The notes below the pieces were generated by a model, which saw only the letters and a program-made list of their open reading frames with translations, was not told the DNA's origin and did no database searches. The position numbers and the translations under genes were made by a program. A stretch of 64,000 bases of DNA from contig NZ_JAOQJC010000018.1 of NCBI RefSeq assembly GCF_025567625.1, forward strand, positions 62,001 through 126,000. Direction: 5' to 3'. Source of the stretch: Paenibacillus sp. J5C2022. GTDB taxonomy: Bacteria; Bacillota; Bacilli; Paenibacillales; Paenibacillaceae. This document shows, in pieces, positions 11,201 to 16,965 of the stretch. Each line of letters begins with the position of its first letter. Within the stretch, counting starts at the first letter, position 1.

Positions 11201-12082
11201 CGAATACGCGTTGGCCGCAGCGGGTACCGTATCCGTCTCGTGCCCATCAAGCGACAGGCGGTACATTGCGATTTTGTCCGAGGCCGCCGGCCAGCTCACA
11301 CTGAGCTCATCCGCCTTCACCGTATCCACGGTCATTGTCGCGCCTTGCGGCCACATCGGCGGCAAGCCGTCATGATCCGGCGGAGCGCCCGGCAGCTGGA
11401 ACGAACCCGTCAGCGTATCCAATACATTCTCTCCGCTGTCGAATGCCCTAATTTCTGCCGTATATGTCTCTCCTGCCGTCAATCCCGTCATAACCGCTTC
11501 CGGCGACGCAATGCCGCTGTCAACCAACGCATCTTGTATGTACTGATCTCCGCTGTCGCGAATCACAACAATATAGAAATCGACCGCACCCTCGTACGGC
11601 AGCCAATTCAGCTTGACGCTTCCCTCATTCGGGAAGGTTGCTGCCAGATCGCCGTATTCCTGCCAGGATAGGGGCGCGCCATCCAGATCGTCCAGCCGGA
11701 ACGTCCGCTCCAGCGTGCCGATATAGACATCGCCTTGCCCGTAAGCTTCCACTCGCAGGGAATAGCTCGTATCCGCCTTCAGCCCGTATACTTCTCGAGT
11801 TGTCTCTCCGCTCGTTTTGTACCATACCTGAACGGGACCCTCGGAAATAAGCGCATTATAATACCATACGGCTTCATTCTCCGGCGCGGTCCAGCTGATG
11901 CTTAGCGGTACGAACGGGTCGCTCCCGTCTCCTCCGTATTGCAGCGTCAGCTCCCCGTTATCCCAGCCGCCTGCTGCGTATCCTCTCTGCTGTCCATTCA
12001 TTCCGATCATCGGAATGAACTGCGCCATAAGCGCGGCAACAAGCAAGATTGCCACCTTTTCCTTCAAGCGCCATACCGTCAT
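5219..12082 (-). CDS. Giant multidomain SLH-anchored surface protein
   Basis: 2287 residues, starting at the ATG at 12082 with AAAGGTGG seven bases upstream. Visible parts: signal peptide (1-37); about three fibronectin-III-like domains (45-330); a central beta-rich region with carboxypeptidase-regulatory/Cna-B-like repeats (about 530-720) and further Ig-like segments. A Cys-containing helical stretch with a Gly-rich hydrophobic segment follows (about 1390-1500), then an RHS-like IYDPSGYVYE motif (about 1530). Next come an SbsA-type Ig domain (about 1600-1740), two fibronectin-III domains (1745-1920) and three SLH repeats (about 2095-2287). SLH repeats bind pyruvylated cell-wall polymer, so the protein should decorate the cell surface. 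Flanking sensor cassettes suggest a role in glycan recognition. No catalytic domain was recognised. Confidence 0.9.
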   Translation of the reverse strand: MTVWRLKEKVAILLVAALMAQFIPMIGMNGQQRGYAAGGWDNGELTLQYGGDGSDPFVPLSISWTAPENEAVWYYNALISEGPVQVWYKTSGETTREVYGLKADTSYSLRVEAYGQGDVYIGTLERTFRLDDLDGAPLSWQEYGDLAATFPNEGSVKLNWLPYEGAVDFYIVVIRDSGDQYIQDALVDSGIASPEAVMTGLTAGETYTAEIRAFDSGENVLDTLTGSFQLPGAPPDHDGLPPMWPQGATMTVDTVKADELSVSWPAASDKIAMYRLSLDGHETDTVPAAANAYSFTGLQSDKTYAISVVAVDEFGESSVPLSTSAATARESRLQWEAPEIGSGSKALKLGETMRITMQGVAGAGAEAAIQYESWYDDAGGSLLNEPMTKQAIVAMSEPAPGQYEGEWLLTESLGVARVVAIEGTLRSADNPAETVTLQESVDMPVTGRLEVEVQPGGGPIQSLIVQTSGVNGQSYGVLTVAASGVYTFPDQPPGDDYMIYVKERRSGRLLQTLGPIAVNGSLTHRETIEGVGMAALQVKVTDERGMPVQNASVTAMSEQLQKSASTNEDGIAEFGYSFVQGDTVTLAIQRTPPEYWPHDESVSVRLDAGLHTASLTLQTKTLTVVSGMVSDEQGKPAAGMTLTFNQQEPDRPDQYRTVRATSDEAGFYSVSLLRGQQALAEGKMLPGGGLAVPADIFMVQGDTLTHPMQARSNTVGSLDMNVFILTPGGAVEDIFQHDPKYKLLTFEMWDAAGVTRRVEEFPFTPYGNVGDKIMLCADGTRLNLSRSCQSFTLSQNDRMSFITLDSNQGGTVSASLAGAVGAYSDMIIGVDVLAYKPVEFIDDVPVTVLLDHPGTYVLKVYKGEFGNSAMTEKVFTVANGEAVNLGNISLPSDVSDDRDAALDTDRASVIVGESVQLRAIYRNKTGADQSGVKFSFTLPEGIHIAANSVLLNNRPIGAGQWEQAGRTATVAGPDPIGAGEAAQVKLTVKIPPDYSESLAVFEGEAFVASGSGKGRWQLGGQAVTVSAIRMYAPKRVSSLQTLVTGQAIAGSTVKVYADQVLLGQTTAPRSGYWSLPAQLPFISASHSYILSAVAEHEGQAHYAENREIGYNEEAPKPFSFSMQLISPRRGEITPYNPGHGIFILDIGLLVYRVKFDDPDSVSNVRFHVGPTELAALPDENGEYMATMWLGGKSNEQRKAVHPVYVEYDSAPPPYKGGTRPVTEAQIREHLPYWWKQLSLPSASALKTEQRGDTEKWGLRLETPEFGEAASITANLSVEKNVNYDPQGKPRLESDGVTMYDPEVVIRRNAGSGTPFSDAPAGYHDSRAKLLAWAGSGGKDVSATIRITGYVPYDGNAMETAAAKGRVRTAALNTQIAKSTYEIVLDGTDLGLNMLGSQSFRDTLDDLQALIDECYDTCDMGKAVQRHREIENIMENAMLAEVGKWMMAGTGFVAGALGPPGWVLSTLVFVNSQLFGAVLDNEVARQIKRVMHRMKDDCKFDEEEFKRKQRQRKDHRQRGELAADPRYIYDPSGYVYEVVPEERVQGATATALMWHAEEELWQEWNAEEYLQKNPLVTDAEGKYGWDVPEGKWKVRYEKEGYVTVYSEELTVLPPHYDVNIPLVSTDPPELTAVRSEDGGQSVQLQFSRYMEADSLNGDTVQVKLPNGTVAEGAMQFPDAVIYDGKQVAKQVLFVPAQPLAVGDVVEVTVSHLARGYNGLPLEGETTWSATVAASDETAPAAVTGLMLIPDADRLYVYWKDGDDTDLDHLVLRWKRKGNGEAANVVVDKGAGSHTLEGLMSRTEYEVEVIAYDVAGNASPSASAVETTLLRTVMTDRTPPGAVIGARISTETTSLAIDWEDPDDPDLAYVALQWYESGVAEPLGQRVIEAGRGKAMITGLSPSSAYEVELAAFDKSGNASRYVELTGRTLSESTNGGGIPWIPGTDSGEGDANEPFSVNWRDLNNEGLALFGGELALRLNKEGASNEIDGRFTIARSEEEEAAGDPLLARAGAIYSFTLEKEGGRWLPLQAEIQLGTEPLEKLRKGNWADYQLGLYRKAEGSEQWTYAGGRWDDAEERMSVTMMEPGMYAVMVYSPSFVDMKGHWGQKYAEALAARHLADGVGAGRFAPQRDVTRAELAAFLIRWMEWELEEPLDAGAGALAVYRDVEAGAWYTAVLQKAASSGLLQGSGGRMRPGDPVTREEAAVMALRAWVYVDGKESATRGDEDRSSAGRFTDADAISDWAQDAVGQLHSLGVLGGHPDGSFNPRGSLTRAQSAAVVEKLLIQFRK

Positions 12083-12139
12083 CACTGTTCCACCTTTCTT
12101 TCACTCAGCTCGCCCGGCTTTCGCCTGTCTCCTCCCAAC

Positions 12140-12192
12140 AAAAAAATGCTCGCGCACCGAAGGCCAAGCTTCGTCCCTGCGCGGGCATTTTA
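12140..12192 (-). terminator. Rho-independent terminator after the second AraC sensor gene
   Basis: AAAATGCCCGCGC pairs with GCGCGAGCATTTT across a 22-nt loop and ends in seven Ts on the minus strand. It lies between the AraC gene (stop 12249) and the giant SLH gene (start 12082), so the SLH gene likely has its own promoter in the short remaining gap. Confidence 0.8.
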
Positions 12193-12231
12193 AAGCCAAC
12201 TTCAACGTAACACGCTCATCCGCAAGCATAA

Positions 12232-12251
12232 ATAATCTTTTGAAAAGATTA
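12232..12251. repeat. 20-bp palindrome over the AraC gene stop codon (copy 2)
   Basis: Exact second copy of the 5202-5221 palindrome. Again the TAA stop codon (here of the AraC sensor at 12249) lies inside the element, although the two genes are unrelated. Confidence 0.7.
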
Positions 12252-14549
12252 TCCGCCCTTGCGGAATTGCCCCGGTGTCATGCCGGTCGTACGCTTGAAT
12301 ATGCGAATGAAATTTTGTGAATTATTATAGCGCAAATGCTCGGCGATATCCGCCACCTTCATATCCGTCTCCAACAGCAGCTGCTTCCCCTTCTCCATAC
12401 GGCAGGCAAGCAGATAGTCGGAGAATGCAACTCCGACCTCTCTCTTGAAGGCTTGCCCGAATGGCACCTCGCTCATGCCGAAGCGCTCGGCGACAAGCTG
12501 CAGGGACAGATCCTCGTTGTAATGGGTATGAATATAACGCTTCGCTTCCTCGGCGCTGAACCCTTCATGCATAACCGCAGAGCTCTTGGCGGCCGTTATC
12601 CGCTCCACCTGAATGCTCTCAATAATTAAGGGAAACAATTCGTCATGGAACCAGGACGCAATATCGCGAACCGTCTTGAAGCGATAGATGTTCGACACTT
12701 CGCCGCCTGACAATGCCGCGAAGGAAGACATGCGCAGTGACTCCGCCGGAATCCGGTATATGCTCGCATGGAGCATAGCGAACGCTTGCAGGACATCCTC
12801 ATGTGAGACACTATCCCTGCGAAGCAGCGCATCCGTGAAGGACTGCAGGGAACGCCCTGCCTCAGGCAGTTGACCCAGCTTCAACTGAAGAACAATCTCG
12901 CGCTCGATCTCATAAGGATAACCTCCCGCCCGGGCTTCATCCTTCCGGCTGCCGGTCAAGCCGTTCCCGCCGTTCCTTCCATTCCCGCCGGCCTGGCCGT
13001 CATAGACCTGTCCGCCGCCCTCCAGCAGTCGCTGCTGAAGCGCCGACATCGCTGCTTCATAAGAAGTGTGCACCTCGGCTTCCTTCACGACGACAGTGCC
13101 TATGCCGATGGTCACGACCTGCTGCAGCTCTTCCCTGATTCCCTCCAGCCACTGCCGAGCGATGGACAGCCCAATCGTTGACAGACCCTCCAGCTCTTGA
13201 GCAGCGGCCTCTCTCTGCACGATAACTCCGCCGATCAGATCTCCGCCCATGCGCACCGCATGCAGCGCACAAGAAGCATGCATACTTGCCGCGCGATCTC
13301 CGCAAGCCAGCATGTCTTCCATGAAGCGCTGCGTCTCACTGCCGCCATAGCGGCTCGCATCGTTCCACTCCATGCAGATGCCGAGATAGGCCTCGCCCCT
13401 CAAGTCCGCGCCCTCCTGTGCCAGACGATGCAAGCCGTCCGCGGGTACCCTGCCCGTCAGCCATTGGCGAAGATAGTGCGCGGTCAGATCCGGCAAGGAG
13501 GATTGCAGCCTGTGCGCCAGCGAGGATCGGACTCGCTCCATGTCCGACCATCGCGACGCAATGCGGTCATAGATGCTGCCGGAGAGCCGCAGCAACGCCA
13601 GCAGCAGAAGCGCTGCAAGCAGACTGCACAATCCGATAAGCCAGCTTCTGATGACTCCGATATGCGCGGTCAGCTGGGCGTAAGGAATCAGGGATATGTA
13701 TTGCAAGCCGTTGCGGGGCGAAGCCATTCCGCCCAGCAGATAGCGCTCTCCGTTCAGCTTGACCGTCTCCAGCCCGTTGCCGGGATCAACCTGCCCTTGC
13801 AGCGCGGCTTCCAGCTGCTTCAGGAACCCGGGATGAGACAACCACTCCTCCGTATTGGGACCGGGATACAGATTGCCCGCTTCCGTCGCCAGCAGCATGC
13901 CTCCAGACTCGCCCAGCTCCGTATGCCGGAATATGCGGAACAACGCTTCCTCATTGACCGAGACGATGAAATAGCCGAGCGGCTGCCGCGAGACGGCGGG
14001 CACCCTCCGTATATAAGAGAAGCCCTCCAATTGGCGAGCCGCCCCTGTCCATTGGTCCGCATCTGCGTCAGGAGACAAATGCTCGTACCAGAATTCCGGA
14101 GCGAGATTGTCATTCATCTCCTGAATTAATCCTTCCTCCAACAGTTCTTCCTTCTGCGCGGTCGTACCGTTCGCCGTTATAACGACATCCTCGGCGGGCA
14201 GATAGAGATAGACATCCTCGACATGTTCCACAAGCGATTCAATGGATGCCAGCATCGCCATCACGTTGTCCGTCTCGTATACATGCTGCAGCAGTTCCCC
14301 TTGATGAAACAGGATATTCAAATCATCGCGCGTCATCGCCTGCAGCACTACGCGGCTAATGTCCGCCAGCATATCCTCCATCTGCGTCTGCACCTGATGC
14401 ATCGTCACCTGGCTCATGCGCTTCGTCTCGTCGACAAGCGTGCGCTCTGCGAACAGATAGGTCATGAAGCCAACCGCCACAATCGGCAGCACGGCAAGAC
14501 AAGCGGCAAGCAGCGCCACTCTTAAGCGAAGAGAAATCCGCTTACTCAT
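12249..14549 (-). CDS. Membrane-anchored AraC-family regulator (complete)
   Basis: 766 residues. TM1 about 9-34; extracytoplasmic Cache-like sensor 35-300; TM2 about 301-325; cytoplasmic linker resembling a degenerate GGDEF domain (about 340-540); AraC double helix-turn-helix 665-766 ending in the family signature (NSQNFIRIFKRTTGMTPGQFR). GAGGGAG precedes the ATG. It overlaps the upstream SBP gene by 8 bp, implying translational coupling. It is a clear paralogue of the gene at 1-2153, and the pair SBP plus regulator is duplicated as a unit. Family knowledge: such Paenibacillus regulators control adjacent glycan loci; the ligand is unknown. Confidence 0.93.
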   Translation of the reverse strand: MSKRISLRLRVALLAACLAVLPIVAVGFMTYLFAERTLVDETKRMSQVTMHQVQTQMEDMLADISRVVLQAMTRDDLNILFHQGELLQHVYETDNVMAMLASIESLVEHVEDVYLYLPAEDVVITANGTTAQKEELLEEGLIQEMNDNLAPEFWYEHLSPDADADQWTGAARQLEGFSYIRRVPAVSRQPLGYFIVSVNEEALFRIFRHTELGESGGMLLATEAGNLYPGPNTEEWLSHPGFLKQLEAALQGQVDPGNGLETVKLNGERYLLGGMASPRNGLQYISLIPYAQLTAHIGVIRSWLIGLCSLLAALLLLALLRLSGSIYDRIASRWSDMERVRSSLAHRLQSSLPDLTAHYLRQWLTGRVPADGLHRLAQEGADLRGEAYLGICMEWNDASRYGGSETQRFMEDMLACGDRAASMHASCALHAVRMGGDLIGGVIVQREAAAQELEGLSTIGLSIARQWLEGIREELQQVVTIGIGTVVVKEAEVHTSYEAAMSALQQRLLEGGGQVYDGQAGGNGRNGGNGLTGSRKDEARAGGYPYEIEREIVLQLKLGQLPEAGRSLQSFTDALLRRDSVSHEDVLQAFAMLHASIYRIPAESLRMSSFAALSGGEVSNIYRFKTVRDIASWFHDELFPLIIESIQVERITAAKSSAVMHEGFSAEEAKRYIHTHYNEDLSLQLVAERFGMSEVPFGQAFKREVGVAFSDYLLACRMEKGKQLLLETDMKVADIAEHLRYNNSQNFIRIFKRTTGMTPGQFRKGG

Positions 14550-16065
14550 GAGCTCCCTCTTCCTTCGACCTGTCCGCCTTATACAAGGCGTTCAGTTCAT
14601 CCGTCGCCTGCTGGCCCCCTCTCATCAGCCATTCGCTCCTCCATGCATCCAGTACATCATCCGGTTGCTCGCCACGTACAAACTCCGATTGAAAATTTCG
14701 TATCGTCTTCTTGTAGATGGAGCCAATATCCAATTGCGCATCAGACAGGTAGCGCTCGACGGGATTGGCAACGCCCTTGTCCTTCACCAGATCCAGCATT
14801 CGTCGCTGCTCGGCTTGCACATCCGGCGGCGCGTCATAACTCACGTACAAATAAGGACTGTATTTGTTCATTGCGAACAACCAATTGATGCCTTCTTCCC
14901 GAAACCGGGCTCTATCGAAAATCACATCGCCGTTATCGCCAATGCGATGATGAATGCCTTCCAGGCCGTACAGCTTCATATGCGTTCCTTCCTCGCCCGC
15001 TTGCCAATCGATGAATGAAAGAATCCGCTCTGCCTTCTCCATAGGAACGACCTTCGGAATGAAGATAGCCCCGTAGAAGCCAATCTTCTGCTGGAAGCCG
15101 GCATGACCATCCGGTCCCACAGGAGGTCCAAGCAGCATAAGCTCAGAGTCGGGATCGCTGACCGATAGCTCTTCGATGAAATGGGCGTAATTGGAAATTT
15201 CCGTTATAATAATACCCGTCTTGCCTTCCTTGAATCGCTCCCATACTTCGGTAGGCTGCAACACTGCGAATGACGGATCGATTCCCCCGTTTGCATACAG
15301 CTCTCGCAGCCAGCGTAAATAAGCTTCATGTTCCGAAGATATGATGCTGGCCAGCAGGCTTCCGTCAGGCTGCTCCGTCCAGCCGTTGCCAGCGCCGAAG
15401 GCATACTTCAGCTCATGAAGGAAGTCCAGTCCTTCGCCCGCTGCGAATCCGTACGTATCCGCCTTGCCGTTGCCGTCGGGATCGTTGTGCGTGAACATGA
15501 TTGCGGCACGGCGATAATCCTCCAGCGTCTCCGGCAGCGGAAGACCGAGCGCGTCCAGCCAGTCCTTCCGGATGATGACGGCCTGATCCACAAGCGCCCG
15601 CGGTCTGGGGACTCCGTATATTTTGCCGTCTACTTTGACATTGTTCCATATTTCCCGGGGAATTTCGCCGAGATTCGCATATTGCGGCAGCAGGTCGTCC
15701 AATTGGTGAAACATACCGCTCTGAATGAGATGAAATAAGTCCGCTTGCGGGAAAGACGTCCACACCAGCGCATCCGGCGGGTTCGGGGAGGCCACCGCCG
15801 CCTTCAGCCTGTTCAAGTAGCTGTTGATCGGAATGGCCATCGGCTCGTAAGTGATGTTGAATTTCTCCTCAATCCACTCCCAAACCTCCGTTTTGCGCGG
15901 CTCTTTGCCGTATAAGGGATACATAAACCGTATGTTCATCGGAGAATCGCCGCTGCCTGAAGCGGCAGCATGCTTCCTGTCGCCCAGCTCCGGCGAGGAG
16001 CATCCTCCAGTTATGAGCAGCCCTGCACACAACAACCATATCCAACAGCCCCGAACCGCTTTCAT
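14542..16065 (-). CDS. Extracellular solute-binding lipoprotein (orphan, paralogue 2)
   Basis: 507 residues with lipobox ITGGC and a sugar-SBP fold very like that of 2174-3673 (shared segments PPDALVWTSF, DPDGNGKADTYGF, GLDFLHELKYAFGAGNGW). The frame extends 28 codons further upstream, but that part is translated 24-bp tandem repeat. The ATG at 16065 has GAGGTG seven bases upstream and aligns with the paralogue's start. It overlaps the AraC sensor gene. No permease genes follow, though a permease relic lies divergently at 16281. That suggests the protein was once part of a transporter and now serves sensing (inference). Confidence 0.9.
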   Translation of the reverse strand: MKAVRGCWIWLLCAGLLITGGCSSPELGDRKHAAASGSGDSPMNIRFMYPLYGKEPRKTEVWEWIEEKFNITYEPMAIPINSYLNRLKAAVASPNPPDALVWTSFPQADLFHLIQSGMFHQLDDLLPQYANLGEIPREIWNNVKVDGKIYGVPRPRALVDQAVIIRKDWLDALGLPLPETLEDYRRAAIMFTHNDPDGNGKADTYGFAAGEGLDFLHELKYAFGAGNGWTEQPDGSLLASIISSEHEAYLRWLRELYANGGIDPSFAVLQPTEVWERFKEGKTGIIITEISNYAHFIEELSVSDPDSELMLLGPPVGPDGHAGFQQKIGFYGAIFIPKVVPMEKAERILSFIDWQAGEEGTHMKLYGLEGIHHRIGDNGDVIFDRARFREEGINWLFAMNKYSPYLYVSYDAPPDVQAEQRRMLDLVKDKGVANPVERYLSDAQLDIGSIYKKTIRNFQSEFVRGEQPDDVLDAWRSEWLMRGGQQATDELNALYKADRSKEEGAHE

Positions 16066-16158
16066 CATCCTGCACCTCGCATCACTTTCATCTTCTTGCA
16101 CCCGGCACTTTCCATGATCCTGCATCTGGCACTTTCCATGATCCTGCATCTGGCACTT
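16061..16158 (-). repeat. 24-bp tandem repeat spanning the SBP start region
   Basis: Two perfect 24-bp units (16111-16134, 16135-16158) and two diverged ones (about 16088-16110 and 16061-16088). On the minus strand each unit reads like a copy of the ribosome-site/start region, an (A/C)AG(G)ATGCAGG..ATG..AAAGTG pattern. The last copy contains the real GAGGTG and ATG. The units sit in the probable 5' leader. Confidence 0.75.
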
Positions 16159-16203
16159 TCCATATCTATGCCGCGAACAAGAATCCTCTTCCGCTCTTAC
16201 AAA

Positions 16204-16212
16204 ATTATACCA
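16204..16212 (-). promoter_or_regulatory. Extended -10 promoter for the SBP/AraC pair
   Basis: TGGTATAAT on the minus strand is a perfect TATAAT with the TGn extension. There is no good -35, as expected for an extended -10 or activator-dependent promoter. The resulting leader of about 130 nt contains the 24-bp repeats. Confidence 0.5.
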
Positions 16213-16280
16213 CCTTATCTATGCGGTAGCGCATCCCTTTTTTCGCCATTCGGACACAACTACATTCTCGTCAATCCCCT

Positions 16281-16345
16281 TCTTGTCGTCGCCGATTCCA
16301 TCGCTTACCGAGCCGCTAATGACCGAATCTTCCAGGAGGCCAGCT
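16281..16345 (+). pseudogene. Relic of an LplB-type permease 3' end
   Basis: Sixty-five bases align with 28725-28792, the end of the permease gene and the ribosome site of the next permease gene. Few substitutions and one 3-bp deletion separate them. Translated, the relic reads SIAYRAANDRIF against SIAYRAANYRIF in the intact gene, and AGGAGGC is still present. Everything upstream of this tail and the following permease are gone. Orientation is divergent from the SBP gene, as in the intact locus at 25879-29670. Confidence 0.75.
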
Positions 16346-16354
16346 CACCTGCCG

Positions 16355-16402
16355 AAAAAAAATCCCAAGCGACCACTTGTTATCCAGTGTCACTTGGGAT
16401 TT
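16355..16402 (-). terminator. Terminator for the CehA/GH39 transcript
   Basis: AAATCCCAAG pairs with CTTGGGATTT, with inner partial pairing GTGAC/..CAC. The minus-strand product runs into eight Ts. It is the first clear terminator past the stop at 16966, which puts the four 113-bp repeats in a long 3' UTR. On the plus strand the trailing GTTTC is weaker. Confidence 0.65.
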
Positions 16403-16487
16403 GTTTCATTAACGGTTGTGATTGAGCTTATTGAGCTGTTATGACCGGGTTTGAAGCTGCAAGCGTTACTACTTAGCTACAATGCAA

Positions 16488-16939
16488 GTAGGAGCTATCG
16501 CTCAATATGGTCACATAGAATCGGAAAAATAGTGAAAAGTGTGTGCTATCGCTCATTTTGCTCACTTAGCCCTGTCAAGCGTACCTCGTTCCGCCGAAAA
16601 GTAGGAGCTATCGCTCAATATGGTCACATAGAATCGGAAAAATAGAGAATAGTGTGTGCTATCGCTCATTTTGCTCACTTAGCCCTGTCAAGCGTGCCTC
16701 GTACTGCCGAAAAGTAGGAGCTATCGCTCAAAATGGTCACATAGAATCGGAAAAATAGAGAATAGTGTGTGCTATCGCTCATTTTGCTCACTTAGCCCTG
16801 TCAAGCGTACCTCGTTCTGCCGAAAAGTAGGAGCTATCGCTCAGTATGGTCACATAGAATCGGAAAAATAGAGAATAGTGTGTGCTATCGCTCATTTTGC
16901 TCACTTAGCCCCGCCAAGCATGCTTCGTACCGAATGGAC
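16488..16939. repeat. Four 113-bp tandem repeats
   Basis: Units start at 16488, 16601, 16714 and 16827, an exact 113-bp period with a few substitutions. Each holds two sub-elements containing GCTATCGCTCA, the first as GAGCTATCGCTC (a GAGC/GCTC mini-hairpin). Translation across them is meaningless. They fill the space between the CehA gene and its terminator. Confidence 0.9.
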
Positions 16940-16965
16940 CTAAGTAGTAACCTGCAAGCACACTA

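Noticed and set aside
16066..16149. N-terminal 28-codon extension of the second orphan SBP
   Set aside because: It is translated 24-bp tandem repeat, precedes the signal peptide and lacks its own good ribosome site.
16488..16939. CRISPR array
   Set aside because: The 113-bp units are contiguous repeats without unique spacers, and no cas genes are present.
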